Of a DNA stretch of 56,223 nt, positions 11,305 to 23,182 are shown piece by piece. Numbering within the stretch: position 1 is the first letter of the stretch; each line of letters begins with the position of its first letter. The stretch spans positions 1 through 56,223 of the forward strand of contig CAIODU010000356.1 in NCBI GenBank assembly GCA_903857165.1. The letters are read 5' to 3'. Position numbers and translations under genes: made by a program. Source of the DNA: an uncultured Methylococcaceae bacterium. GTDB taxonomy: Bacteria > Pseudomonadota > Gammaproteobacteria > Methylococcales > Methylococcaceae. A model generated the notes under the pieces. It made no database searches and had not been told where the DNA came from. It was given only the letters and a program-made list of their open reading frames with translations.

Positions 11305-13221
11305 ATGCCCGTAGTCACACTCCCCGATGGTTCCCAGCGCGAATTTGACCGCGCCGTCACGCTACGCCAGGTGGCCGAGTCCATCGGCGCAGGCTTGGCA
11401 CGGGCGGCTGTCGCCGGGAAAGTGGACGGGCAATTAGTCGATCTCGCCTTTAATATAGAGTCCGACGCAAACGTGGCTATTGTCACCCCACGCGACAGTG
11501 AAGGCGTTGAGGTTATCCGCCATTCGACTGCCCATCTGCTGGCGCAAGCGGTAAAATCGCTTTACCCGAACGCACAAGTCACTATCGGGCCAGTGGTTGA
11601 AGACGGCTTTTATTACGATTTTGCCTTTGAGCGCCCATTTACGCCGGAAGATTTGCAGGCCATCGAAAAGAAGATGGAAGAATTGGCCGCAGAGAACTTG
11701 GAGGTCAAGCGCAGCGAATTGCCGCGTGACGAGGCCATCCGTTTTTTCCGTGGCCTAGGCGAGGATTACAAGGCCGAGATCATTGAGTCGATTCCTCAGG
11801 GCGATACGCTTTCGCTGTATACCCAAGGGGAGTTCACCGATTTATGCCGTGGCCCGCATGTGCCGGACACTGGCAAACTGAAGGCTTTCAAGCTGATGAA
11901 AATCGCCGGGTCGTACTGGCGGGGCGATTCCAACAATGTCATGTTGCAACGGATTTATGGCACGGCTTGGGCTGAAAAGAAAGACCTTAAGGATTACTTG
12001 CATCGTCTGGAAGAGGCGGAGAAGCGTGACCATCGAAAAATTGCCAAAACCTTAGGGCTGTTCCATCTGCAAGAAGAAGCGCCGGGCATGGTATTTTGGC
12101 ATCCGGCGGGGTGGATTTTGTGGCAGACGGTCGAGCAATACATGCGCGAGGTGTTCCGCAACAACGGTTATCAGGAAATCAGGACACCGTTGATCGTTGG
12201 CCGCTCGTTGTGGGAAAAATCCGGCCACTGGGATAAATTCCAGGATCAGATGTTCACCACGGCTTCCGAAGAACGGGATTTCGCCATCAAGCCGATGAAT
12301 TGCCCCTGCCATATCCAGGTGTACAATCAGGGCCTGAAAAGCTACCGGGATTTGCCTTTGCGCTTGGCCGAGTTCGGCTCCTGCCATCGCAATGAATTGT
12401 CCGGCGTGTTGCATGGCATCATGCGGGTGAGGGGATTCACCCAAGACGATGCGCATATCTTCTGCACCGAGGAACAAGTCCAGTCGGAAGTTTCTGAATT
12501 CATCGACCTGCTGCACCGGGTTTATGCCGATTTTGGCTTTAACGAAGTGCTGGTCAAGCTATCGACCCGCCCGGTGCAACGAGTCGGCTCCGACGAGGTT
12601 TGGGACAAAGCCGAAGCGGCATTGGATCAGGCGCTGAAGAGCAAGGGCTTGCCCTTTGATTTGCAGCCGGGCGAAGGTGCCTTTTATGGCCCCAAGATCG
12701 AATTTTCGCTAAAAGATTGCCTAAACCGGGTCTGGCAATGTGGCACTATCCAAGTGGATTTTTCCATGCCGGAAAGGTTGGGAGCCGTTTATGTGTCCGA
12801 GAGTGGCTCGAAACAAACGCCGGTCATGCTGCATCGGGCGATTCTCGGTTCCATGGAGCGCTTCATCGGCATATTGATTGAGCATTATGCGGGGTTTTTC
12901 CCGCTCTGGCTTGCGCCCACTCAGGTTGTGGTTCTTAATATCACTGACCGGCAAGCCGAATATGCCCAGTCAATCGCCAAAGAATTGGGCATAAAAGGCC
13001 TGAGGGTGAAAACTGACTTGAGAAATGAGAAGATCGGCTTTAAAATCCGTGAGCATTCAATGCATCGGGTGCCCTACCTTCTCATTGTCGGCGACAAGGA
13101 AGTTGAGGCGCAAACCGTCACATTGCGTACACAGAACGGCAACGATCTTGGCAGTTTTACGCTGTCCGATGTCGAAAACAAGCTCGTCGATGAAGCTGCA
13201 AGACGGGTCGCCAATGCATAA
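11305..13221 (+). CDS. thrS: Threonyl-tRNA synthetase
   Basis: 638 aa; [19 protein letters not shown] domain; class II motifs. Confidence 0.98.
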   Translation: MPVVTLPDGSQREFDRAVTLRQVAESIGAGLARAAVAGKVDGQLVDLAFNIESDANVAIVTPRDSEGVEVIRHSTAHLLAQAVKSLYPNAQVTIGPVVEDGFYYDFAFERPFTPEDLQAIEKKMEELAAENLEVKRSELPRDEAIRFFRGLGEDYKAEIIESIPQGDTLSLYTQGEFTDLCRGPHVPDTGKLKAFKLMKIAGSYWRGDSNNVMLQRIYGTAWAEKKDLKDYLHRLEEAEKRDHRKIAKTLGLFHLQEEAPGMVFWHPAGWILWQTVEQYMREVFRNNGYQEIRTPLIVGRSLWEKSGHWDKFQDQMFTTASEERDFAIKPMNCPCHIQVYNQGLKSYRDLPLRLAEFGSCHRNELSGVLHGIMRVRGFTQDDAHIFCTEEQVQSEVSEFIDLLHRVYADFGFNEVLVKLSTRPVQRVGSDEVWDKAEAALDQALKSKGLPFDLQPGEGAFYGPKIEFSLKDCLNRVWQCGTIQVDFSMPERLGAVYVSESGSKQTPVMLHRAILGSMERFIGILIEHYAGFFPLWLAPTQVVVLNITDRQAEYAQSIAKELGIKGLRVKTDLRNEKIGFKIREHSMHRVPYLLIVGDKEVEAQTVTLRTQNGNDLGSFTLSDVENKLVDEAARRVANA

Positions 13222-13243
13222 TTCTTTTTTGGAGGAATAAGGT

Positions 13244-13771
13244 ATCACTGCAAACGATAGAAAAGAGCCGCGTCTGAATGACGAGATCAACTGGCCACAA
13301 GTCAGGCTGATCGGAGCGGAGGGGCAGCAGTTGGGCATTGTGTCCAGTCGCGAAGCGAAGCAAATAGCCTTCGATTCGGAATTGGATTTGGTGGAGATCT
13401 CACCCACCGCCGAACCGCCGGTTTGCCGGGTAATGGATTACGGCAAATTTCGTTTTGAGCAGAGCAAAAAGGTACAGGCGGCAAAGAAAAAGCAAAAGCT
13501 GATCCATATCAAGGAAGTCAAGTTCCGGCCCGGCACCGATGAAGGCGACTATCAGATCAAACTGCGCAACCTGATTCGCTTTTTGGTGGATGGCGACAAG
13601 GCCAAAGTCACTGTCCGCTTTCGTGGTCGCGAACTGTCCCATCGAGAGTTGGGCATGGATTTGCTGAAACGAATAGAAAACGATTTGCTGGAGCATGCCA
13701 CCGTTGAACAGTTTCCCAAACTGGAGGGTAAACAATTAAGCATGACGCTTGCGCCGAAGAAGAAGAAATAA
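13244..13771 (+). CDS. infC: Translation initiation factor IF-3, apparent AUC start
   Basis: In-frame stop TAA at 13238; the only plausible start giving the conserved N-terminus ([34 protein letters not shown]) is ATC at 13244, 8 nt after GGAGG; ORF track starts internally at TTG 13331. Confidence 0.93.
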   Translation: MTANDRKEPRLNDEINWPQVRLIGAEGQQLGIVSSREAKQIAFDSELDLVEISPTAEPPVCRVMDYGKFRFEQSKKVQAAKKKQKLIHIKEVKFRPGTDEGDYQIKLRNLIRFLVDGDKAKVTVRFRGRELSHRELGMDLLKRIENDLLEHATVEQFPKLEGKQLSMTLAPKKKK

Positions 13772-13795
13772 ACAATCCATTTGGAGTATTAGAAA

Positions 13796-13993
13796 ATGCC
13801 AAAGATAAAAACCAATCGCGGCGCGGCGAAAAGATTCCGAAAGACCGCGTCCGGTGGCTTCAAGTGCAACTCATCGCACCGCCGCCACATTTTGACCAAG
13901 AAAAGCACCAAGCGTAAGCGCCATTTGCGTAGTCCGGGCGTGATTCATGCCTCGGATGTAAAAAGCGTGAAAAAAATGCTGCCTTACGCCTGA
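13796..13993 (+). CDS. rpmI: 50S ribosomal protein L35
   Basis: [24 protein letters not shown]... Confidence 0.97.
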   Translation: MPKIKTNRGAAKRFRKTASGGFKCNSSHRRHILTKKSTKRKRHLRSPGVIHASDVKSVKKMLPYA

Positions 13994-14031
13994 TTTTGTC
14001 GAGACCTAAGCAACACTAAAGGGGATATTCC

Positions 14032-14382
14032 ATGCCCAGAGTAAAACGTGGCGTAACCGCCCACGCTAGGCACAAAAAAATACTCAAGCTGGCCAAGGGC
14101 TATTACGGTGCCCGCAGCCGCGTATTCAGAGTCGCCAAACAAGCCGTCATCAAGGCAGGCCAGTATGCCTACCGGGATCGCAGACAGAGGAAGCGTCAAT
14201 TCCGCGCCCTGTGGATTACCCGCATTAATGCGGCGGCACGCGAAGGTGGCATGTCCTACAGCCGCTTCATGAATGCCTTGAGGAAGGCTTCCATCGAACT
14301 GGATCGCAAGGTTCTGGCAGACATGGCCGTGTACGACAAGGAAGGCTTTGCCGAGCTGGTCAGGCAGGTCAAGCCCGCCTAG
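14032..14382 (+). CDS. rplT: 50S ribosomal protein L20
   Basis: [39 protein letters not shown]. Confidence 0.98.
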   Translation: MPRVKRGVTAHARHKKILKLAKGYYGARSRVFRVAKQAVIKAGQYAYRDRRQRKRQFRALWITRINAAAREGGMSYSRFMNALRKASIELDRKVLADMAVYDKEGFAELVRQVKPA

Positions 14383-14391
14383 ACCCGATAA

Positions 14392-15498
<1,107 letters not shown>

Positions 15499-15529
15499 TC
15501 CCCCCTATATCAAATTATGAAGGTAGCCC

Positions 15530-17905
15530 ATGCGCTTTAGCGAGGCTTGGTTAAGAGAATATGTAAACCCGCCGCTTTCGACCGCCCAGTTGGTCGAACA
15601 GTTGACCATGGCCGGTTTGGAAGTCGATGGTGTAGAATCCGCCGCTGGTGAATTCAGCGGTGTGGTCGTCGGAGAAGTATTGGCATTGTCGCCCCACCCC
15701 CAGGCCGACCGGTTGCGCGTCTGCCAAGTGGCGGCGGGCGGCAAGGAACCGCTGACCATCGTTTGCGGCGCGCCCAATGTGGAAGTAGGCATGAAGGCTC
15801 CGTTGGCGATGGAGGGCGGCATCCTGCCCGACGGGATGAAAATCGCCCGATCATCACTGCGCGGCGTCGAGTCTTTCGGAATGTTATGCTCCGCCAAGGA
15901 ACTCGGCCTTGAAGACAGCCAGGGCGGCTTGCTGGCATTACCCTCGGATGCCCCGGTCGGTGTCGATTTACGCGAATATCTGCAACTGGACGATGTCTCC
16001 ATTGAAGTCGATCTGACGCCTAACCGCGCCGATTGCCTGAGTGTGGAGGGCATAGCCCGCGAAGTGGCCTTGCTCAATGGGATCGACTCGAATCCAGCTT
16101 CCTTTGATAAAACTGCGATAACGTGTAGGGACACGCTCCCGGTTGTAGTGGATACCCCCGAGGACTGTCCGCGTTACCTAGGTCGCCTGATCAAAAATGT
16201 GGATCGGAATGCAACCACCCCGCTATGGATGCTTGAACGGCTCCGGCGTTCCGGCCTGCGCTCCTTGGGTCCGCTGGTGGATGTCACCAATTATGTGTTG
16301 CTGGAACTCGGCCAGCCTCTGCACGCTTTTGATGCAGCCAAACTCGAAGGTGGCATCCGCGTCCGTCACGGTTTGTCCGGCGAGAAGCTGGTGCTGCTTG
16401 GCGGGCAGGAAATCAGCCTTGCGGACGATGTTTTGGTGATCGCCGACGAAAAACGCCCGTTAGCCCTAGCGGGTGTCATGGGCGGTGAAGATTCCGCAGT
16501 TGACGACTCCACCACCGACATTTTCTTGGAATGCGCCTTTTTCACGCCCACGGCGATTATGGGAAAGGCGCGCCGTTACGGCCTGAGCACCGATTCTTCC
16601 CATCGCTTTGAGCGTGGGGTCGATCCGCAATTACAACGCCGCGCCATTGAGCGTGCCAGCCAATTACTCCTGCAAATCGCTGGCGGCTTGACCGGACCCA
16701 TCGTCGAGTCCGTGGCGGAAGCGCATCTGCCTGTCCGCAACCCCATTCTACTGCGGGAATCGCGTGTCGAAAAACTGTTGGGCTTAAGCATTCCCCGCGA
16801 TCAATTGACTGGCCTGTTGACTCGCCTCGGTCTAAGCGTTGAGGAACGGCCTGATGGATGGCAGGCAACCCCTCCCAGCTTCCGGTTTGACATCGCCATA
16901 GAGGCCGATCTGATCGAAGAAATCGGGCGCGTCTATGGTTACAACAATATCCCCAAACGCAATCCAGCCTCCCGCATGGAGTTGCAGGCGGTTTCCGAAG
17001 CCGCACTGGACATAGAACGGGTAAAAGACATTTTGGTGGATCGAGGCTACCAGGAAGCCATCACTTACAGCTTTGTCGAACCTTCAATGCTGGCAAAGAT
17101 CGAACCGGAGTTGGAAGCCATCCCTTTGCGGAACCCGATTTCTTCCGATTTGGCGGTTATGCGCACCGGGCTTTGGTGTGGATTGCTTGATGCCGCATTG
17201 AAAAATCTCAACCGTCAACAAAGCCGCATACGCCTATTTGAAACCGGCTTGCGCTTTACCCGTGTAGAAGGCAAAATCATCCAACAGAAATCCTTGGCCG
17301 GCTTGGCATTGGGTTCCGCCCACGAGGAGCAATGGGGGGAGAAAACCCGCCCCATCGACTTTTTCGACATCAAAGCCGATGTGGAAGCCATTCTCCGCCT
17401 TGCCGCCCATGAGAGTTCGGCGAGGTTTGTGGGTAACCAACACCCTGCCTTACACCCCGGACAATCCGCCGAGATACTATTGGACGGCCAACGTTTGGGT
17501 TGGCTGGGCATGCTGCACCCGAAAGTGGAAGGAGAACTGGGTTTCGAAAACCGGGTGTTTTTGTTCGAGTTGGATCAGGGCCGGCTATTGAAGCGCGCAA
17601 TACCTGCCTTCAAACCCCAGTCCAAGTTCCCGCAGGTACGCCGCGACATCGCCATCATCGTTGAGGAACAAGTGACCGCCCTATCCTTGACTCTTTGCGT
17701 GGAAAACCTATCCTCATTGATCCGCAAGGTTCTGGTTTTCGACGTTTACCAAGGTACGGGCATAGAAATCGGCAAAAAAAGTGTCGCACTCGGCTTGATA
17801 CTCCAAGACGATGGGGAAACCATGACCGATGCCAAAATTGATGAGGTTATTGCCGATGTCCTGGCACGTTTGGCAGAAGAATTTAACGCAAAATTGAGAG
17901 ACTGA
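15530..17905 (+). CDS. pheT: Phenylalanyl-tRNA synthetase beta subunit
   Basis: [33 protein letters not shown]...; follows pheS. Confidence 0.98.
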   Translation: MRFSEAWLREYVNPPLSTAQLVEQLTMAGLEVDGVESAAGEFSGVVVGEVLALSPHPQADRLRVCQVAAGGKEPLTIVCGAPNVEVGMKAPLAMEGGILPDGMKIARSSLRGVESFGMLCSAKELGLEDSQGGLLALPSDAPVGVDLREYLQLDDVSIEVDLTPNRADCLSVEGIAREVALLNGIDSNPASFDKTAITCRDTLPVVVDTPEDCPRYLGRLIKNVDRNATTPLWMLERLRRSGLRSLGPLVDVTNYVLLELGQPLHAFDAAKLEGGIRVRHGLSGEKLVLLGGQEISLADDVLVIADEKRPLALAGVMGGEDSAVDDSTTDIFLECAFFTPTAIMGKARRYGLSTDSSHRFERGVDPQLQRRAIERASQLLLQIAGGLTGPIVESVAEAHLPVRNPILLRESRVEKLLGLSIPRDQLTGLLTRLGLSVEERPDGWQATPPSFRFDIAIEADLIEEIGRVYGYNNIPKRNPASRMELQAVSEAALDIERVKDILVDRGYQEAITYSFVEPSMLAKIEPELEAIPLRNPISSDLAVMRTGLWCGLLDAALKNLNRQQSRIRLFETGLRFTRVEGKIIQQKSLAGLALGSAHEEQWGEKTRPIDFFDIKADVEAILRLAAHESSARFVGNQHPALHPGQSAEILLDGQRLGWLGMLHPKVEGELGFENRVFLFELDQGRLLKRAIPAFKPQSKFPQVRRDIAIIVEEQVTALSLTLCVENLSSLIRKVLVFDVYQGTGIEIGKKSVALGLILQDDGETMTDAKIDEVIADVLARLAEEFNAKLRD

Positions 17906-17907
17906 AA

Positions 17908-18210
17908 ATGGCCTTGACCAAAGCAGATTTAGTGGAAACACTTACCTTGGAGACTGAATTGAACAAGCGCGATTCCAAAGAGCTTGTCGATCAGTTTTTC
18001 GAAGAAGTAAAGTCAGCGCTGGAATCCGGACGCGCCGTGAAATTATCCGGTTTCGGCAATTTCGATTTACGCGACAAAAAACAAAGGCCGGGGCGAAACC
18101 CAAAAACCGGCGAGGAAATCCCCATTACCGCCCGCCGGGTGGTGACTTTCAAACCCGGGCAGAAGCTCAAGGCCAAGGTGGAGGTTTATACGAAAGCTCA
18201 ACAGAACTAG
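17908..18210 (+). CDS. ihfA: Integration host factor alpha subunit
   Basis: [38 protein letters not shown]...[37 protein letters not shown]. Confidence 0.97.
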   Translation: MALTKADLVETLTLETELNKRDSKELVDQFFEEVKSALESGRAVKLSGFGNFDLRDKKQRPGRNPKTGEEIPITARRVVTFKPGQKLKAKVEVYTKAQQN

Positions 18211-18436
18211 AGGACTCTTTTCGGGAAGACTCTTTTGAAATGATAGGTCAGACAATCCACATCATTGAAGTTGAAGGACTCGTCCTTGTGCATGACAGGT
18301 ATACTTAACGCCCTTCCCTAGGTTATCATCAACACATCCTGCTGCTTTTTAGCATCTAGGATGTCACGAGAATCGGCGGTGGCAATTAAGCCCCTGCCAT
18401 TGCAATGGCCTATCAATTAATAAAGGGGTTGTCATC

Positions 18437-19054
18437 ATGAAAGCGTTTTCCATTCAAGAGGCTTTGTTGGCAGGCTGGACTGCCTTTAAGGGCAGGGCCG
18501 TCTTCTTCATTGTCTTATTGCTGCTTGTGGGGGTATTGTCGATAGCACCCCAGATGGTCATTCAACAGATTCAAATCAATTGGCTGGCCTTGAGCTTAGG
18601 CCTCATCTTGCTGATTTTCGAATATTTTCTGTACGCAGGGTTGTTAAAGATTATCTTGTCCGTTACCGATGGAAGGGAGACTCGCATTGGCGATTTGTTC
18701 TCTGGGGGTGATGTTTTTATTTCCTATCTGTTGGGATCGATCCTCTTTGGCCTGATCATGGCGGTCGGGATTTTACTTTTAATAGTGCCAGGCCTCATTT
18801 TTTCGGTCATGTTCCTGTTTTACGGCTTTTTCATTGTCGATAAACACATGGGGCCGGTGGAAGCCCTCAAAGCCAGCGCAGCCATCACCAAGGGTGTCCG
18901 CTGGCAACTATTCGGATTTATTTTGATCTTGAGCCTCCTAAACGTGGCGGGGGCTTTGCTTCTTGTCGTGGGCTTGTTCGTGACGGTTCCGGTGTCGTGG
19001 GTGGCGATTGCCTTTGTCTACCGCAAACTGTTGCCACAAACCCAGTTCGTCTAA
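18437..19054 (+). CDS. Hypothetical integral membrane protein
   Basis: 205 aa, several hydrophobic helices, [23 protein letters not shown]. Confidence 0.75.
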   Translation: MKAFSIQEALLAGWTAFKGRAVFFIVLLLLVGVLSIAPQMVIQQIQINWLALSLGLILLIFEYFLYAGLLKIILSVTDGRETRIGDLFSGGDVFISYLLGSILFGLIMAVGILLLIVPGLIFSVMFLFYGFFIVDKHMGPVEALKASAAITKGVRWQLFGFILILSLLNVAGALLLVVGLFVTVPVSWVAIAFVYRKLLPQTQFV

Positions 19055-19059
19055 TTATC

Positions 19060-20109
19060 ATGATTAAAGTAGGCATCGTCGGCGGCACTGGCTACACGGG
19101 TGTCGAGCTTCTCCGCATCCTCGCACTTCACCCCGAAGTCCGCATCCGCACCGTCACTTCCCGCGCCGATGCGGGCAAGCGGGTGGACGGGATGTATCCC
19201 AATCTGCGCGGGTATGTCGATGCGGTGTTCGCCGAACCCTCCATGGAGTATCTGAGTGCTTGCGACGTGGTGTTCTTTGCCACACCCAACGGCATCGCCA
19301 TGCGCATGGCGGAGGCCTTGTTGGAACGGGGCGTGAAGATCATCGACTTGGCCGCCGACTTCCGCCTGGCCGACCCGGCGGTATGGGAGCATTGGTATGG
19401 CGAATCCCATGTCTGCCCGGATTTGCTGCAAGAAGCGGTATATGGGCTACCGGAAGTTAACCGTGCAAGCATCCGCACTGCACGGTTGGTCGCTAATCCC
19501 GGCTGTTATCCAACGGCGGTGCAACTGGGATTGTTGCCGTTAGTCGAACAACGCCTGATCCGTTTGGACGGAATCATCGCCGATGCGAAGTCCGGCGTCA
19601 GCGGTGCGGGGCGCAAGGCGGAAATACCCATGCTGATGAGCGAAACCGGCGAAAGCTTCAAAGCCTACGGTGTCAAAGGCCACCGCCACCTACCCGAGAT
19701 TCGCCAAGGCTTGGAGCGGGCTTGCGGGGAACCGGTCGGGTTGACTTTCGTTGCCCACTTGGTCCCGATGATACGCGGCATTCATGCGACGATCTATGCA
19801 CAACTGGCCAGCAGCGACGCCGGGGATTTACAAAACGTGGATTTGCAGAGTGTCTATGAAACCCGTTACCGTATCGAACCGTTTGTCGATGTGCTGCCCG
19901 CCGGTTCCCATCCCGACACCCGCAATGTGCGCGGTTCCAACCGTTGCCAGATCGCCGTCCATCGACCGCAAGAGGGCAACACCGTGGTGATTCTCTCGGT
20001 GATCGACAATCTGGTCAAAGGCGCGGCGGGGCAAGCGGTGCAGAATATGAATCTGATGTTTGGCTTGGATGAGTCGGTGGGGCTAAGGGCGATTGGGGTT
20101 TATCCATAA
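19060..20109 (+). CDS. argC: N-acetyl-gamma-glutamyl-phosphate reductase
   Basis: [41 protein letters not shown]. Confidence 0.97.
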   Translation: MIKVGIVGGTGYTGVELLRILALHPEVRIRTVTSRADAGKRVDGMYPNLRGYVDAVFAEPSMEYLSACDVVFFATPNGIAMRMAEALLERGVKIIDLAADFRLADPAVWEHWYGESHVCPDLLQEAVYGLPEVNRASIRTARLVANPGCYPTAVQLGLLPLVEQRLIRLDGIIADAKSGVSGAGRKAEIPMLMSETGESFKAYGVKGHRHLPEIRQGLERACGEPVGLTFVAHLVPMIRGIHATIYAQLASSDAGDLQNVDLQSVYETRYRIEPFVDVLPAGSHPDTRNVRGSNRCQIAVHRPQEGNTVVILSVIDNLVKGAAGQAVQNMNLMFGLDESVGLRAIGVYP

Positions 20110-20134
20110 TAATGCAGCGTTTTCAACATCACTC

Positions 20135-20349
20135 GTTATTTGATCAGCAATTCTCATTTTGGCTAAAACGCCGTCATTCCGGCATGGATGCCGGAATCCA
20201 GTCACAAGGACGTGAAACTTCAAGCCTACGGCAAGGCTCGCCTTAGATTAAGGTTTGCCATCCATGGACGCTGGATTCCGGCATCCATGCCGGAATGACG
20301 AGCCATATTTTATGGCCTTGTCTCAAAATGAGAATTGCTGTTATTTGAT
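20135..20349. mobile_element. MITE-like element (~195 bp) with candidate 10-bp target-site duplication
   Basis: GTTATTTGAT at 20135-20144 and 20340-20349 flank AGCAATTCTCATTTT (20146-20160) / AAAATGAGAATTGCT (20325-20339); internal perfect 30-bp IR 20172-20201 / 20271-20300. Confidence 0.8.
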
Positions 20350-20437
20350 GGGCATTATGGTTTCGCAAATTTTCATTCATGCACGGAATGCGTTTTTCCG
20401 TTAACCTAACTTCGTGCGGCGTGGAGGTTTTTACAAA

Positions 20438-20662
20438 ATGCTTGTTACTCAAGAAAGCCAAGTGACGATACCACCGGATGTCAGGACAGCCTTAGGAATT
20501 CGGCCAGCCGAAACGGAAGTGGAGTTTGTTAAGGATGAAAATGGGCGTTGGTACCTTGTCAAATCGGAGAAACGCCCAAAAAGTCGCTTCCGCACGGCCC
20601 ATCAAGTCGGTACTATGCACATGAAAACCGAAGAGATTATGGCGCTTACTCGGCAACAATAA
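20438..20662 (+). CDS. AbrB/VapB-like antitoxin
   Basis: MLVTQESQVTIPPDVRTALGIRPAETEVEFVKDENGRWYLVKS; immediately upstream of PIN-domain gene. Confidence 0.85.
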   Translation: MLVTQESQVTIPPDVRTALGIRPAETEVEFVKDENGRWYLVKSEKRPKSRFRTAHQVGTMHMKTEEIMALTRQQ

Positions 20663-21070
20663 ATGTCAGTGATTTTGGTTGATACCTGCATCGTCACCGA
20701 TTTAGCCAATCCCGACGGCGACTGGTTTGAATGGAGTGCCAACACTATGGAAAATCTGGATAATTTGGGCCATGTGTTTGTCATCAATCCAATCATTTAT
20801 GCCGAATGTTCGATTGGATATGACACGATTGAAGAAATGGACGCTCTCATCAATGAACTGGACTTTGCCGTTTTGCCTTTACCCCATGAGGCATTGTTTC
20901 TGGCTGGCAAGTCATTTCTTCAATATCGCAGGAACAAAGGCCAAAAAGGCAATGTGTTGCCTGATTTTTTCATTGGCGCCCATGCCGCAGTGGAAAAATA
21001 CCTACTCATCACCCGCGACAAAGGCCGGTTTTCCACCTATTTCCCCAGCGTTGACATAATCATCCCCTAA
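20663..21070 (+). CDS. PIN-domain ribonuclease, VapC-like toxin
   Basis: ILVDTCIVTDLANP; NPIIYAECSIG; DFFIGAHAAVEKYLLITRDKGRFSTYFP. Confidence 0.9.
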   Translation: MSVILVDTCIVTDLANPDGDWFEWSANTMENLDNLGHVFVINPIIYAECSIGYDTIEEMDALINELDFAVLPLPHEALFLAGKSFLQYRRNKGQKGNVLPDFFIGAHAAVEKYLLITRDKGRFSTYFPSVDIIIP

Positions 21071-22041
21071 TGACTGTTTTTGATCTATTCTCAAAGCGGC
21101 AGAAGAAACTTCGTGGCGAAATGCCGGATGTATACACCTACGACAAAATCCCTGAACCGCTGCGTGTGCAAATTGTCCATATCTGGAATGATGCCCTTGG
21201 CAGTTCCGATATATATATAACCCCATATAATCGTCCGCCTTATTTTCCCTACAAATATATTACCGAAACGCTTTGTCGTGAATATGGTCTTTTTGAATTG
21301 CCACCTAGCAAGAGGGCTTCCCAATACCGCAACTATCTCTCTGAACTAGCTAATTTTGTTTTGCAAGAGCAGGATACAGAAAGAGTTATTGATGCAATTG
21401 AATTGTCTTTCAGGGTTATAGACAATGATACAAGAAATTGGGACTACATTAGAAGACAATATAATCCATCGGAGCCAGCCGACGCAGCCATTGCCGAGCT
21501 TAATGTACGCTTTCAGGAACACGGCATCGGATACCAATTCATTGACGGCGAAATTATCCGGGTCGATTCCGAGTTAATCCATGCCGAAGTCGTCAAGCCT
21601 GCGCTTGCCCTTTTGCATGGGGCCGAGTATGCAGCAGGTGCGCAAGCTGAGTTTCTGAAAGCTCATGAACATTATAGGCATGGCAATGCCAAGGAAGCAT
21701 TGAACGACTGCTTGAAAGCTTTGGAAAGTACGATGAAGGCTATTTGCGATAAACGCGGATGGGTCTATCAGGCTAATGCCACTTGCAATAGCCTGATTAA
21801 AGTGTGCTTCGATAACAATCTCATTCCTGAATTTTGGACTCAGCAATTTACTTCACTAAGAAGCACATTGGAATCAGCAGTGTCGCCAGCTAGGAACAAA
21901 TTAGGTGGACATGGGCAGGGTTCAGCCGTGGTCGTAGTTCCTATGCATATAGTAACCTATGTCCTACACATGACCGCCGCAGCGATTGTTTTTCTTATTC
22001 AAGCCGAGTCCGAATTTATCAACGGGCAACCCGATGTTTGA
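21070..22041 (+). CDS. STM4504/CBY_0614-family protein with AbiJ_NTD4-like N-terminus and HEPN-like C-terminus
   Basis: MTVFDLFSKRQKKLRGEMPDVYTYDKIPEPLRVQIVHIWNDALG; C-terminal RNKLGGH (RX5H, R275-H281); ATG overlaps vapC-like stop by 1 nt. Confidence 0.8.
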   Translation: MTVFDLFSKRQKKLRGEMPDVYTYDKIPEPLRVQIVHIWNDALGSSDIYITPYNRPPYFPYKYITETLCREYGLFELPPSKRASQYRNYLSELANFVLQEQDTERVIDAIELSFRVIDNDTRNWDYIRRQYNPSEPADAAIAELNVRFQEHGIGYQFIDGEIIRVDSELIHAEVVKPALALLHGAEYAAGAQAEFLKAHEHYRHGNAKEALNDCLKALESTMKAICDKRGWVYQANATCNSLIKVCFDNNLIPEFWTQQFTSLRSTLESAVSPARNKLGGHGQGSAVVVVPMHIVTYVLHMTAAAIVFLIQAESEFINGQPDV

Positions 22042-22500
22042 CTATTCGCCCGTCTTTTCAAGCATTCTTTGAAGTTCCGCCCCATTAATGCCTTCTCCGG
22101 CGTTTTTCAGCTTTTCCACAAGTAGCTTGGCGGAGGAAATGCGGTTGCTGAGTTTAAGGGCAGCGAAGAAATCAAAGGCAGTGATCGTCCTGATGCCTAT
22201 CCGCGACGCTGCATTGATTGCCTTGCGGTCATCTGTCAACAAGAATGCCCCGATTGCCTCTTTGTCAATCGCCAGATTAAGCGCCTCACGCTCTCCTGCC
22301 CCAAACTGTACGAACACTTTGGATTTAGGGGTTTCAACCAAAAAGCCAAATTTATCAATTTGTTCGCATAATGCTGGCATACACTCTTGATAGACCGCCC
22401 TTGGAATAATCACCTGATTAAACAACTCGGGCAAGTTGCCAAGAGTTTCAGTAATAAATAGCTTGGATAGTGAAGAGGTATCGCATATTACGATTGGCAT
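22042..22500 (-). CDS. DUF3368-type PIN-like toxin
   Basis: IVICDTSSLSKLFITE; GEREALNLAIDKEAIGAFLLTDDRKAINAASRIGI. Confidence 0.85.
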   Translation of the reverse strand: MPIVICDTSSLSKLFITETLGNLPELFNQVIIPRAVYQECMPALCEQIDKFGFLVETPKSKVFVQFGAGEREALNLAIDKEAIGAFLLTDDRKAINAASRIGIRTITAFDFFAALKLSNRISSAKLLVEKLKNAGEGINGAELQRMLEKTGE

Positions 22501-22503
22501 GGG

Positions 22504-22821
22504 TCAAATGTGCAAAGGAATGCCAAGCTCCGCGTGAAGCTCACGCACACTTTGTTCAATATGCGCCCGCTCGGTCGCCGAATAGTCTTGAACCACACCC
22601 CGATCCTGCAACCACTGCTTGGTTCGCGAAATATCTGGATAAAAGCCAAGTATTTCAGAAACTTCCCCAAGAGAGAAATCACCCGACTTATAGCGTGCGA
22701 TGAGAAGCTGTTCCCCCAAAATTTGACCAAGCTCTGCCAAGGAATAGCCACTGACCAAGCGTTTGTCATTGGCTTCGATGTGATCAAAACTAAGACTCAG
22801 TTGACTAATAGAATTTGCCAT
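22504..22821 (-). CDS. UPF0175-family putative antitoxin
   Basis: LGEQLLIARYKSGDFSLGEVSEILGF; upstream of DUF3368 gene. Confidence 0.8.
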   Translation of the reverse strand: MANSISQLSLSFDHIEANDKRLVSGYSLAELGQILGEQLLIARYKSGDFSLGEVSEILGFYPDISRTKQWLQDRGVVQDYSATERAHIEQSVRELHAELGIPLHI

Positions 22822-22857
22822 TATCGTTGGTGATTAATAATTTAAACGAAACATAAT

Positions 22858-23160
22858 TTAGCACACCAAAACATCCCCCCCACTCTCATCCCCGCAAATA
22901 TACTCAAGCATCTGCCGGTTGCGCGGAGGTTCTTCCTGCGTGGCTGAATAGGCATCCAAAATCGGTCGAAAGTAGCGCTCAGTCATAGGTGTGGCGTAAA
23001 CCAAATAATGAAGCCCGTCATCACTCCACAACCCAAACAGCGCCATGCCCTGCGGGCCGTTGCGGGAAATGTAGGCTGCGCGGAAGGCACCCCGGATGAT
23101 GTCCACTTCGCCCGACTCGTATTCTTGCCGGGTCAGATGGATGCAGTGCCAAGCCATCAT
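22858..23160 (-). CDS. Hypothetical protein downstream of tatD
   Basis: MMAWHCIHLTRQEYESGEVDIIRGAFRAAYISRNGPQGMALFGLWSD...; start at 23160 avoids overlap with tatD. Confidence 0.65.
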   Translation of the reverse strand: MMAWHCIHLTRQEYESGEVDIIRGAFRAAYISRNGPQGMALFGLWSDDGLHYLVYATPMTERYFRPILDAYSATQEEPPRNRQMLEYICGDESGGDVLVC

Positions 23161-23182
23161 CACCGTCACCTTACTCGATGTT

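Noticed and set aside
13331-13771. infC starting at internal TTG 13331
   Set aside because: It would delete the conserved IF3 N-terminal segment; the upstream frame is clearly coding back to ATC 13244
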